Source: Bacteroidota bacterium
GTDB taxonomy: Bacteria; Bacteroidota; Rhodothermia; Rhodothermales; UBA10348
DNA: 64,000 nt
NCBI GenBank assembly: GCA_029262775.1
Contig: JAJCYR010000056.1
Span: 124,001-188,000, forward strand
Direction of reading: 5' to 3'
Position numbers and translations under genes: made by a program
Part shown: positions 56,354 through 64,000 of the stretch, piece after piece
Position numbering within the stretch: position 1 is the stretch's first letter
How the letters are laid out: each line of letters opens with the position of its first letter
Notes under the pieces: model-generated
Database searches by the model: none
What the model saw: only the letters and a program-made list of their open reading frames with translations
Told to the model about the DNA's origin: nothing

Positions 56354-57355
56354 CTACATATCGTGTTCTCGCCACCCGGAGACGGTTTTCATGTAATTGG
56401 CCCGCTCGAAGGCCGCGGGGTCGAATACGTGGATCTGGCTCATGCTGCCGCGCATCTGGGAAACTGAGTCGTATTCGTGCAGGTCCAGCCAGGCCCGAAG
56501 TGCCAGGTTCAGGTCTTCAATGCGTCCGATGCCGCGCGCCAGGAGTTCGGAGGCCATCATGGTCACCGATGCCCCAGCCATGATACCCCGGACCACATCC
56601 TCGACCGTGTGGACACCCGTCGTGAGCGCAAGATCGGCAGGAATGCGTCCGTACAGGATGGCCAGCCACCGGATGGGAAGTCGCGCTTCCTCGGAGATTG
56701 ACAGGTGTATGCGCGGCACCACTTCGAGCTTTTCCAGATCAATATCAGGCTGATAGAACCGGTTGAAGAGCACGATCCCCGATGCTCCACAGCGGCACAG
56801 TTCCTGCGCAAAATGCGCCGTTGCCGTAAAATAAGGGGATATTTTGACCGCAACCGGAATGTTGACCTCATCCCGGACCAGGCGGACCACGGTGAGATAC
56901 CGCTCCTCGACCTGGGCCGCCGTCACTTCCGTGTCGGTGGGAATGTCATACAGGTTCAGTTCCAGGGCATCGGCACCCGCTTCCTGGATAAGCTTGGCAT
57001 AATGAATCCAGCCGCCGGGCGTGGCTCCGTTCAGACTGGCAATCACGGGTATGTCGACCCGTGTTTTGGCCCGCTGTATGTGCTCCAGATACCGCTCGGG
57101 TGTAGACTGAACGCCGATGGGGTCCGGAAAATAGGAGAGGGACTCCGCATTACTCTCGGATCCGCGGTCCAGATAGTGGCTAAGCGCACGGCTCTCGTGT
57201 TCAATCTGCTCCTCGAACAGGGAATAGAGCACGACGGCACCCGCTCCATGGTCTTCCATGGCCACGATGTCATCCAAGTTGTCCGACAAGGGCGATGCGG
57301 ACGGGACGAGCGGTGAAGAGAGCTCGAGACCCAGATATTGCGTGTTGATCTTCAT
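56354..57355 (-). CDS. Dihydroorotate-dehydrogenase-like protein paired with NifJ
   Basis: A 333-residue TIM-barrel flavoprotein of the DHOD class: MKINTQYLGLELSSPLVPSA, PVIASLNGATPGGW, NIPVAVKISPYF, GASGIVLFNRFYQPDID and GIMAGASVTMMASELLARG. In true DHODs the strand after ASLNG has ELNxSxPN; here it reads LELNLYDIPTD, without the Ser/Cys. It probably binds FMN but does something else. The start overlaps the nifJ stop by ATGA, a translational coupling seen in other genomes for this family. Confidence 0.85.
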   Translation of the reverse strand: MKINTQYLGLELSSPLVPSASPLSDNLDDIVAMEDHGAGAVVLYSLFEEQIEHESRALSHYLDRGSESNAESLSYFPDPIGVQSTPERYLEHIQRAKTRVDIPVIASLNGATPGGWIHYAKLIQEAGADALELNLYDIPTDTEVTAAQVEERYLTVVRLVRDEVNIPVAVKISPYFTATAHFAQELCRCGASGIVLFNRFYQPDIDLEKLEVVPRIHLSISEEARLPIRWLAILYGRIPADLALTTGVHTVEDVVRGIMAGASVTMMASELLARGIGRIEDLNLALRAWLDLHEYDSVSQMRGSMSQIHVFDPAAFERANYMKTVSGWREHDM

Positions 57356-60300
57356 GGCATCAGTGGCTTGCTGAGGGCGGCCATCTGCTCCAGGCCTTTC
57401 CATCGCGCATGGATCTGCTTCTGGGCTTCGTCCAGGAAGGCCGTCGCCGCATCGGGGTTTGTGGAGAGCAGCATCCGGTACCGGTTTTCTGTGTAGACGT
57501 ATTCTCCCAGAGGAATTCCCGGCGGTTTGCTGTCCAGTTGGAGGGGTGTTTTGCCGTCTTCTTTCCGCCGTGGATCAAATCGGTAGAGCGGCCAGTAGCC
57601 CGTCTTGACGGCGAGCGTCTGCTGGTCGAGCCCTTTCGCCATATCAATGCCGTGGGCTATACACGGGCTGTAGGCGATAATGAGAGAGGGGCCGTCGTAG
57701 GACTCAGCCTCCTGCATCGCCTTGATGACCTGGTTGTCGTTGGCTCCCATGGCCACTTGCGCCACGTATACGTATCCGTATCCGATGGCCATCATCCCGA
57801 GATCTTTTTTGGGTGTCGGTTTGCCACCGGCTGCAAACTTGGCGACGGCCCCGAGCGACGTGGCCTTCGAGGCTTGACCACCCGTATTCGAGTAGACCTC
57901 CGTATCGAGCACGATTATATTTACGTTGCGTCCCGAGGCCAGCACGTGGTCAAGTCCCCCGAATCCGATGTCGTACGCCCAGCCGTCACCTCCAACAATC
58001 CAGACGCTGTGGCGGGTGAGGGTGCGTGATACGGCGAGGAGGTCCCGTGCCATGGGGTCATCAATGTCTGCGAGGCGTGATCGGAGTTCATCAATGCGGT
58101 CTCGTTGCTTTGCGCGCAGGGAATCGTCGGTCTGCTCGGCCTCAAGAATGGATGTGGCCAGCTCGTCGCCCAGCGTACCGCGCAGATGTTCGACCAGTTC
58201 GCGCGCGTACTCCTCCTGTTTGTCCAGCGACAGACGCATGCCGAGACCGAACTCGGCATTGTCCTCGAACAGCGAGTTGTTCCAGGCCGGGCCACGACCA
58301 GCGCGGTTGTGCGTCCATGGTGTCGTGGGAAGGTTGCCGCCATAGATGGATGAGCAGCCTGTGGCGTTCGCAACAACCATATGGTCACCATAGAGTTGCG
58401 TTAAGAGCCTCAGATATGGTGTCTCGCCGCACCCGGCGCACGCGCTGGAAAACTCGAAGAGCGGTTCGAGCAGTTGGACGTCCTTCACTTTTGTGAACGG
58501 CAGGGCCATGGCGCTGTCCCCGTCCCGTCCGGTAACCCGGCCAAAGGGAGGGAGCGTGACGAAGAACTCCCAGGCATCGGCCGGCATATCCACATTCGGA
58601 GCCATGTTGAGGGCCTTTCGGCTGGAGTTCGACTTGTCACGGGCCGGACACACTTCGACGCACAGCTTGCACCCCGTGCAGTCCATTGTGGATACCTCCA
58701 GCGTGTAGCGGGACGCATCCATGTCACGCCACGCGGCCGGCAGTGACTTGTAGCCGTTTGGAGCATGAGTCAGCGCTTCATCTGGTACCACGTTGGCCCG
58801 GATAACGCTATGCGGGCATACCATGACGCATTTTCCACATTGGATACAGAGGTCGGGCTCCCACACCGGGACCTCGTGGGCAATATTGCGCTTTTCGTAC
58901 CGCGTGGTTCCGGATGGCCATGTGCCGTCGTCCGGGAAGGCGCTGACCGGGAGTGCGTCACCGCGACCGGCAATCATTTCTGCCGTCACGTGGCGCACGA
59001 AATCGGGCGCGTCCAGAGGGACGGGCGGGCGCATGGTAGCGGAAGAGTCGGCCTCACCGGGCAGTGCCAGTTCGTGTACATTGCCAAGCGCCGCATCGAC
59101 AGCAGCCATATTCTGCTTCACGACAGGCTCCCCGCGCTTGCCATACGTGGTCCGGATGTACTCCTTTACGTACGAGACGGCCTCGTCTGTTGGCAGGATG
59201 TCCGACAACATGAAGAAGGCCGTCTGCATGATAGTGTTGATGCGGACGCCGAGGCGCAGCTCTTTGGCGAGCGCGTACGCATCGATCACGAAAACGCGCA
59301 GCTGTCTTTCCAGGATCTGCTGTTGGACTTCACGCGGAAAATGCTGCCACGTGGCATCGGGCGCGTGGGGACTGTTGATGAGCAGCGTGGCACCGCGAGC
59401 GGCGAGTGAGAGGATATCCACGTTTTCCAGGAAGTTGAACTGATGCACCGCCAGGAAATCGGCGTCAGTGATCAGGTAGGCCGACCGGATGGGCTCAGGA
59501 CCAAAGCGCAGGTGCGAAATGGTCCTGGCGCCAGCCTTTCTGGAGTCGTAAACGAAGTATCCCTGCACGTGACGGTCCGTGTGTTCACCAATGATCTTGA
59601 TGGTGTTCTTGTTGGCGCCCACCGTCCCGTCAGATCCCAGCCCCCAGAATACGGCGCGGCGCGTCTCCGGATGCTCCGTAGTGAAGGGCGGCTCGACGGA
59701 CAGCGAGCGGTGCGAAACATCATCGTGGATGCCGACGGTAAAGCTTCGCCGCGGACTGTCCCCTTTCAGTTCGTCGAGCACGGAACGCACCATGGCAGGC
59801 GTGAACTCTTTGGAAGACAACCCATACCGGCCTCCAATGATGGTGGGCATGGAGGCTCGGCCCGCTGGAGCTGACGGGCTCATGGCCCGCTCGGCAAAGG
59901 CCGTAACGACGTCCTGGTAGAGCGGCTCTCCAGCGCTTCCGGGCTCTTTCGTGCGGTCAAGTACCGCAATGGAGCGGACCGTGTCGGGGAGGGCACGAAG
60001 GAGGAGGTGGGCCGAGAACGGGCGGAAGAGGCGTACATTCAGGACACCGACGCGTTCACCCTGCGCGCTGAGCCGCGCGACGGCCTCGCTGGCGGTATCG
60101 ACCCCGCTTCCCATGAGGACCACGACGCGCTCCGCCTCGGCATGGCCCGCATACTCAAACGGCCGGTAGCTCCGCCCGGTGAGCGTGGCGAACTGCTCCA
60201 TGGCCGAGGAAACCGTTTGAAGGCACGCTTCATACCGTGGATTGACACTCTCCCGCGTCTGGAAGAATACATCCGGATTCTGGGCCGTTCCGCGCACAAC

Positions 60301-60939
60301 GGGCCGCTCCGGGTTCATGCCGCGCTCGCGGTGTGCACGGATGTGCCTCTCGGGCATCATGGTGCGGATGACCGTGTCCGGTACGACCTCGATTTTTTTG
60401 AGTTCGTGGGAGGTCCTGAAGCCGTCAAATACGTGCAAAAAAGGAATGCGCGACGACAGACTCACAGAATGGGCAATGAGCGCCATATCCATGGCCTCCT
60501 GTACGCTCGATGCGAAGAGCATGCCCCATCCGGTCGCCCGCGCGGCCATCACATCGGAGTGGTCGCCGAAAATGGAGAGTGCTTGTGAGGCAATGCTGCG
60601 AGCCGCAATGTGGAACACGGCGCCGGTCAGTTCTCCCGATATTTTGTACATGTTCGGGATCATCAGGAGCAGTCCCTGACTGGCTGTAAAGGTGGTCGTG
60701 AGCGAGCCTGCCTGCAGGGCGCCGTGCACGGCGCCGGCGGCGCCGCCTTCGGCCTGCATTTCAATGATGCGCGGGGTGGTGCCCCAGACATTCTTCCGTT
60801 TCAGGGAGCTCCACAGATCCGAGAGCTCTCCCATGGGCGATGCGGGCGTGATCGGATAGATGGCGATGACTTCGCTCGTTCGGTAGGCCACATGCGCAGC
60901 AGCCTCGTTTCCATCCATTACAGTGGTTCGCTCTGACAT
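57352..60939 (-). CDS. nifJ: Pyruvate:ferredoxin (flavodoxin) oxidoreductase
   Basis: A 1195-residue single-chain PFOR. The N-terminus carries ERTTVMDGNEAAAHVAYR and AIYPITPASPMGEL, the pyruvate-binding domain I; domain III follows. Two [4Fe-4S] ferredoxin clusters sit at ~690-760 (CIQCGKCVMVCPHS and CTGCKLCVEVCPA); a third is bound by CAGCGETPY and later cysteines. The TPP-binding GDGWAYDIGFGGLDH at ~980 and TEVYSNTGGQASKAT complete it. It converts pyruvate and CoA to acetyl-CoA, CO2 and reduced ferredoxin. Usually an anaerobic enzyme; its operon partner is the DHOD-like gene. Confidence 0.97.
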   Translation of the reverse strand: MSERTTVMDGNEAAAHVAYRTSEVIAIYPITPASPMGELSDLWSSLKRKNVWGTTPRIIEMQAEGGAAGAVHGALQAGSLTTTFTASQGLLLMIPNMYKISGELTGAVFHIAARSIASQALSIFGDHSDVMAARATGWGMLFASSVQEAMDMALIAHSVSLSSRIPFLHVFDGFRTSHELKKIEVVPDTVIRTMMPERHIRAHRERGMNPERPVVRGTAQNPDVFFQTRESVNPRYEACLQTVSSAMEQFATLTGRSYRPFEYAGHAEAERVVVLMGSGVDTASEAVARLSAQGERVGVLNVRLFRPFSAHLLLRALPDTVRSIAVLDRTKEPGSAGEPLYQDVVTAFAERAMSPSAPAGRASMPTIIGGRYGLSSKEFTPAMVRSVLDELKGDSPRRSFTVGIHDDVSHRSLSVEPPFTTEHPETRRAVFWGLGSDGTVGANKNTIKIIGEHTDRHVQGYFVYDSRKAGARTISHLRFGPEPIRSAYLITDADFLAVHQFNFLENVDILSLAARGATLLINSPHAPDATWQHFPREVQQQILERQLRVFVIDAYALAKELRLGVRINTIMQTAFFMLSDILPTDEAVSYVKEYIRTTYGKRGEPVVKQNMAAVDAALGNVHELALPGEADSSATMRPPVPLDAPDFVRHVTAEMIAGRGDALPVSAFPDDGTWPSGTTRYEKRNIAHEVPVWEPDLCIQCGKCVMVCPHSVIRANVVPDEALTHAPNGYKSLPAAWRDMDASRYTLEVSTMDCTGCKLCVEVCPARDKSNSSRKALNMAPNVDMPADAWEFFVTLPPFGRVTGRDGDSAMALPFTKVKDVQLLEPLFEFSSACAGCGETPYLRLLTQLYGDHMVVANATGCSSIYGGNLPTTPWTHNRAGRGPAWNNSLFEDNAEFGLGMRLSLDKQEEYARELVEHLRGTLGDELATSILEAEQTDDSLRAKQRDRIDELRSRLADIDDPMARDLLAVSRTLTRHSVWIVGGDGWAYDIGFGGLDHVLASGRNVNIIVLDTEVYSNTGGQASKATSLGAVAKFAAGGKPTPKKDLGMMAIGYGYVYVAQVAMGANDNQVIKAMQEAESYDGPSLIIAYSPCIAHGIDMAKGLDQQTLAVKTGYWPLYRFDPRRKEDGKTPLQLDSKPPGIPLGEYVYTENRYRMLLSTNPDAATAFLDEAQKQIHARWKGLEQMAALSKPLMP

Positions 60940-61083
60940 GCGGTTGCCTCTGGTTTGCGTCGTTTGTCCTGAAAAGGGCTCACGCAAATTCAGCGAACAA
61001 TCGGGACCAGGATGCAGGCGGTCGGAGCGGTCAGGCCGTAGGGGGATTTCGCATCCTCATGTAGGGCATTCCCGGTATGGGCT

Positions 61084-62106
61084 TCAGGCGCTGAGTACCG
61101 GCTCAACCAGAGACAGGGCCTCGTCGATGTCCGAAGCCGATACGTCCAGATGTGTCGTGGCGCGGATGGTGTGGGGACCGAAAGGCACGAATGCTACCCC
61201 GCGCTCGCGGCACCGGTCCACAATGTCTATGGCATCCCCGCCCTCGACATCGAACATGACAATGTTGGTCTGTACCGTGTCGGCGTTGATCCGGACGCGG
61301 CTCATGGCGGAGAGCCCCTTGGCGAGCCGCCGCGCATTGGCATGGTCGTCCGCAAGGCGCTCCACGTTGTGATCCAGAGCGTACAGGCCGGCAGCGGCAA
61401 GAATGCCTACCTGGCGCATGCCGCCGCCGAACATTTTGCGAAAGCGGTGGGCCTTTGCAATGACGTCCCGTGAGCCAACGAGCACGCTGCCCACGGGCGT
61501 CCCCAGTCCTTTGGAGAGGCACACGCTGACGGTGTCGAAGAGGGATGCCCACGTCCGGAGGGCCACACCCGAGGCCACCGACGCGTTCCACAGCCGGGCG
61601 CCGTCCAGGTGACAGGTGAGGCCGTGTTCGCGCGCCGCCTGGACGGCGCCCGTCATGGTTTCCAGTGGCCAAATCGTGCCGCCGGCCTTGTTATGAGTGT
61701 TCTCGAGCGAGAGCACACGCGTGCGTGGCTCCCAGTAATACCCTTTCCGGACTGCTTCCTCAATCTGCGCCGCGGAGAGCACACCGCGGGTACCCCGGAG
61801 TGTACGCACATTGGCGCCGGAAAGGGCTCCAATGGCGCCAGTCTCGTAGTTCACAATGTGGCAATCCTCTTCACAGATGATTTCGTCGCCGGGTTCGGTA
61901 TGCACCTTGAGAGCGATCTGGTTGCACATGGTGCCCGACGGTACAAAAAGGCCCGTCTCATGCCCAAGCAGGCTGGCAATGCGCTCCTGTAGCGCCAGAG
62001 CGGTAGGATCTTCTCCGAACACGTCGTCTCCGACATTGGCTTCGACCATGGCCCGACGCATGCCCACAGTCGGCTTGGTGACCGTGTCCGAGCGAAGATC
62101 AATCAT
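61084..62106 (-). CDS. ltaE: Low-specificity L-threonine aldolase
   Basis: A 340-residue PLP enzyme: [12 protein letters not shown] at the start, [46 protein letters not shown], and the PLP lysine K199 in [14 protein letters not shown]. It splits threonine or allo-threonine to glycine and acetaldehyde, a step in glycine supply. The ATG lies in a 4-base overlap with greA, so the two are coupled despite unrelated roles. Confidence 0.94.
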   Translation of the reverse strand: MIDLRSDTVTKPTVGMRRAMVEANVGDDVFGEDPTALALQERIASLLGHETGLFVPSGTMCNQIALKVHTEPGDEIICEEDCHIVNYETGAIGALSGANVRTLRGTRGVLSAAQIEEAVRKGYYWEPRTRVLSLENTHNKAGGTIWPLETMTGAVQAAREHGLTCHLDGARLWNASVASGVALRTWASLFDTVSVCLSKGLGTPVGSVLVGSRDVIAKAHRFRKMFGGGMRQVGILAAAGLYALDHNVERLADDHANARRLAKGLSAMSRVRINADTVQTNIVMFDVEGGDAIDIVDRCRERGVAFVPFGPHTIRATTHLDVSASDIDEALSLVEPVLSA

Positions 62107-62585
62107 TGGCGCGATATGTCAATGATTTCAAACGTGACTGTGCCGGCGGGTACTTTGATGTCGGCCGTGTCACCGACCGATTTTCCGAGAAGCCCCGATC
62201 CAACGGGACTCTTGACGGAAATTTTACCGCTGGCCAGATCCGCTTCTTCCGGCGCGACGAGGGTAAAAGTCTGCTCCATGTTGTTTGCGGTGTTACGAAC
62301 GGAAACCTTGGAGAGGATGTAGGCCTTGGAGCTGTCAATCTGACTTTCATCGACCACGCGTGCAGACGAAATGGTAGATTCAAGCCTTGCAATCCTCGAT
62401 TCCAGGTGCCCCTGTTCCTCCTTGGCCGCGTCGTATTCGGCATTTTCCGACAGGTCACCCTGGGCACGAGCCTCAGCAATGGCTTCGGCAATGCGCGCAC
62501 GTTCCTTGGATCGCATGAACTGGAGTTCGTCCCTCAGTTTCTGAAGACCTTCTTTGGTCAGGTAGGTAATTTCTGGCGTTTCCAT
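62103..62585 (-). CDS. greA: Transcription elongation factor GreA
   Basis: A 160-residue GreA. The coiled-coil N-domain holds [14 protein letters not shown] and [24 protein letters not shown], the tip acidic residues that rescue stalled RNA polymerase. The C-domain carries [21 protein letters not shown]. The ATG at 62585 is placed by homology. It restarts backtracked RNA polymerase by transcript cleavage. Length is standard. Confidence 0.96.
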   Translation of the reverse strand: METPEITYLTKEGLQKLRDELQFMRSKERARIAEAIAEARAQGDLSENAEYDAAKEEQGHLESRIARLESTISSARVVDESQIDSSKAYILSKVSVRNTANNMEQTFTLVAPEEADLASGKISVKSPVGSGLLGKSVGDTADIKVPAGTVTFEIIDISRQ

Positions 62586-62646
62586 ATGCGTTGCGGCAGA
62601 GTGTCGGGTGGCTGCAGAATGAAAAAACTTCACAAATTTCACAATG

Positions 62647-62676
62647 AAAAAACGCTGCCACATGGAGCGACAGCGT
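62647..62676 (-). terminator. Intrinsic terminator for the NlpC/P60 lipoprotein gene
   Basis: On the minus strand, ACGCTG and CAGCGT pair, with further wobble and C-G pairs inward, and are followed by six Ts (As at 62647-62652). It lies about 43 bases beyond the stop of the NlpC/P60 gene at 62719 and ahead of greA. Confidence 0.75.
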
Positions 62677-62718
62677 CAGTATAGCCACTTGAACGCGGCA
62701 TTGATATGGCTGTTTCCG

Positions 62719-63345
62719 TCAGCGTTCCGTCAGGTCCGGTACACCAATGCGTCCACGCTCATGCCGGGAAAGCACGAGCGGAAGTTCGTCTTCAGACAGG
62801 ATGCGCCGGACCGTCATTTCGTGTTGCGACCAATAGCCTTCGTCGAGCGGAGATATCATGACGCCCCGACTGGACGAGGCGTGCAGGAACTGCCGATCCG
62901 CCAGAACAATGCCAGCATGGCGACTTTTTCCTGGCGGCTCAAAGAAAACGAGGTCTCCGGGTATAGCGCGGCCGCGGCGAACGCGCTTGCCTTCCCGCAG
63001 TTGCTGCGATGTCGTTCTTGGAAGTGCTACGCCAAGGGCGTCGGCATAGACGCGCTGAATGAGTCCACTGCAGTCCACGCCTTCGTGAGACACACCACCG
63101 AACTGGTAGGGAGTATTCAGCCACCGCCCGGCATGCTGGCGCAGCAGGGTATCGAGTGCGCGCACCGGGCTCTCGTCCGAGCTGGAAACTGCCACCACTG
63201 TTGCCGATGCCACGGGCAGTGCTGCCGCCGAACTTTCGTCGAGTGTGACACCCGCATCGCGCGAAGCCATACCCGGCCGGGGCGACTGCAGAGCGGCGCA
63301 TCCAGACAGAAAAACCAGACACCATATAATGATTGCACGGTTCAT
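62719..63345 (-). CDS. NlpC/P60-family lipoprotein peptidoglycan hydrolase (Spr-like)
   Basis: A 208-residue lipoprotein, signal MNRAIIIWCLVFLSGC (cysteine 16), a short linker and an NlpC/P60 domain: GRWLNTPYQFGGVSHEGVDCSG with nucleophile C92, VALPRTTSQQ, PGDLVFFEP, H143 in SRHAGIVL and H155 in FLHASSS, giving the Cys-His-His triad. It would cut D-glutamyl-meso-diaminopimelate cross-bridges in the periplasm. The gene ends with its own terminator. Confidence 0.94.
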   Translation of the reverse strand: MNRAIIIWCLVFLSGCAALQSPRPGMASRDAGVTLDESSAAALPVASATVVAVSSSDESPVRALDTLLRQHAGRWLNTPYQFGGVSHEGVDCSGLIQRVYADALGVALPRTTSQQLREGKRVRRGRAIPGDLVFFEPPGKSRHAGIVLADRQFLHASSSRGVMISPLDEGYWSQHEMTVRRILSEDELPLVLSRHERGRIGVPDLTER

Positions 63346-63569
63346 GGTCGGGGTTTCGGCAGGCAGGTCGCCCCCTTAAGTACGAGGCCGGATCAATTTC
63401 CGGGAAGAGTCCGTTTCCTTGAAGGCTGTTGATGAACCAGCGTGCGCAAAGATGCGGGCGCCGGAATGCCAGATGCAAGGCGTCCCGATGGCATTTCGCC
63501 GCCGCAGAAGGGCGCGCTCTGGTTTTTCAACAACCTTCTTCTCCCATCATTAATCAAGGTCTTGCGCAC

Positions 63570-64000
63570 ATGCCTTATCCCGAACCTCTCGTCGCCCCTA
63601 TGCGGGCCGAACTGACCCGAATTGGCGTTGAAGAACTCATGACGCCAGACGCCGTGGATACGGCATTCGAGAAGGCTTCATCAGGTACCATGGTGCTCGT
63701 CGTCAACAGTGTGTGTGGATGTGCGGCGGCCAATGCACGCCCTGCCGTCACGCTGGCTCGCCAGTCGCCTATCCAACCAGATGCCTTCACAACCGTATTT
63801 GCGGGACAGGACCTGGAGGCCACGGCGCGCGCGCGGGAGTACATGGAGGGCATACCGCCCTCGTCACCGTTCATTGCACTTTTCAAGCATTCCGAGCCGG
63901 TATTCATCCTGGAACGACGTAACATTGAAGGCCGATCGGCGTCGGCCATTGCCATGGACCTGGTTGGTGCCTTCAAGGAGCATTGCGCGCCGGACGGTGG
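63570..64000 (+). CDS. BrxA/BrxB-family bacilliredoxin, 3' end outside window
   Basis: The frame from ATG 63570 runs to the end of the window, so the last residues are missing. It begins MPYPEPLVAPMRAELTRIGV and has VLVVNSVCGCAAANARPAV, the CGC motif (C49, C51) of bacilliredoxins, which remove bacillithiol from oxidised proteins; then FTTVFAGQDLEATARAREYM, PPSSPFIALFKHSEP and FILERRNIEGRSA. About 143 residues are visible, close to the family length of ~145. AAGG lies ~10 bases upstream. It is divergent from the NlpC/P60 gene across 224 bases, where I see no other gene. Confidence 0.93.
   Translation, partial: MPYPEPLVAPMRAELTRIGVEELMTPDAVDTAFEKASSGTMVLVVNSVCGCAAANARPAVTLARQSPIQPDAFTTVFAGQDLEATARAREYMEGIPPSSPFIALFKHSEPVFILERRNIEGRSASAIAMDLVGAFKEHCAPDG

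Overview
The window looks like chromosomal DNA of a marine or soil member of the Rhodothermota/Bacteroidota (FCB) group, most like the Rhodothermales. This is inferred from gene content: a type IX secretion sorting tail, DUF2911 and DUF6503 proteins, ELWxxDGT and choice-of-anchor-B proteins, an HU-like protein, ClpC, and the scarcity of Shine-Dalgarno sequences, all in GC-rich DNA. Genes are packed tightly. Many neighbours overlap by ATGA or TGATG, and no gap between genes exceeds 300 bases. The window is almost entirely core metabolism and housekeeping. There is no prophage, insertion sequence, CRISPR array or classical defence island.

Layout. 1-4.2 kb: the 3' end of purA, an orphan sensor histidine kinase, a membrane protein with a sigma-like N-terminus, a SAM hydroxide adenosyltransferase and YraN. 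4.2-11 kb: an acetyl-CoA synthetase with a carboxypeptidase-regulatory-domain protein, an ELWxxDGT lipoprotein, and the tyrosine-catabolism pair hpd-hmgA. 11-16.2 kb: Nudix hydrolase, lipoprotein, AcuI/YhdH reductase, an unknown protein and a PilB/GspE-type ATPase, all on the plus strand. 16.3-21.6 kb: DUF6503 and DUF2911 proteins, HU, a zinc-ribbon TPR protein, another DUF2911 protein and EttA. 21.7-27.6 kb: a minus-strand operon of a sodium:solute symporter, an exported AGE-family epimerase and a choice-of-anchor-B protein, ending in a strong terminator. 27.6-28.9 kb: a TPM protein and two truncated genes (a Ser/Thr kinase and a FecR-like protein) that meet at one breakpoint.

28.9-35 kb: a complete SUF operon, sufBCDSE-sufT, with a divergent A-type carrier. 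35-37.8 kb: two DUF192 lipoproteins, hemW and a small outer-membrane-like protein. 37.9-41.3 kb: etfB-etfA-fixC-fixX, which would carry electrons from acyl-CoA or similar dehydrogenases to quinone. 41.3-52 kb (minus strand): clpC, an IscA-like carrier, a lamin-tail-domain protein, an M20 amidohydrolase, a VWA membrane protein, a Ca/Na antiporter and a two-domain cytidine deaminase. 52-54.3 kb: tRNA-Leu(UAA) followed closely by a penicillin acylase-family lipoprotein. 54.3-64 kb: gamma-glutamyltransferase with a tiny membrane protein, NifJ (pyruvate:ferredoxin oxidoreductase) coupled to a dihydroorotate-dehydrogenase-like protein, greA with threonine aldolase, an NlpC/P60 lipoprotein, and a bacilliredoxin cut off by the window end.

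Together the genes suggest a heterotroph that oxidises amino acids with O2-dependent enzymes (HPPD, HGD) and feeds electrons through ETF, yet also keeps an iron-sulfur 2-oxoacid oxidoreductase and a full SUF pathway to build its clusters. No clearly new multi-gene system was recognised. The observations most worth a second look are the kinase/FecR breakpoint, the secreted epimerase coupled to a symporter, the inverted repeats between sufB and the A-type carrier, and the NifJ-linked DHOD-like protein that lacks the usual catalytic motif.
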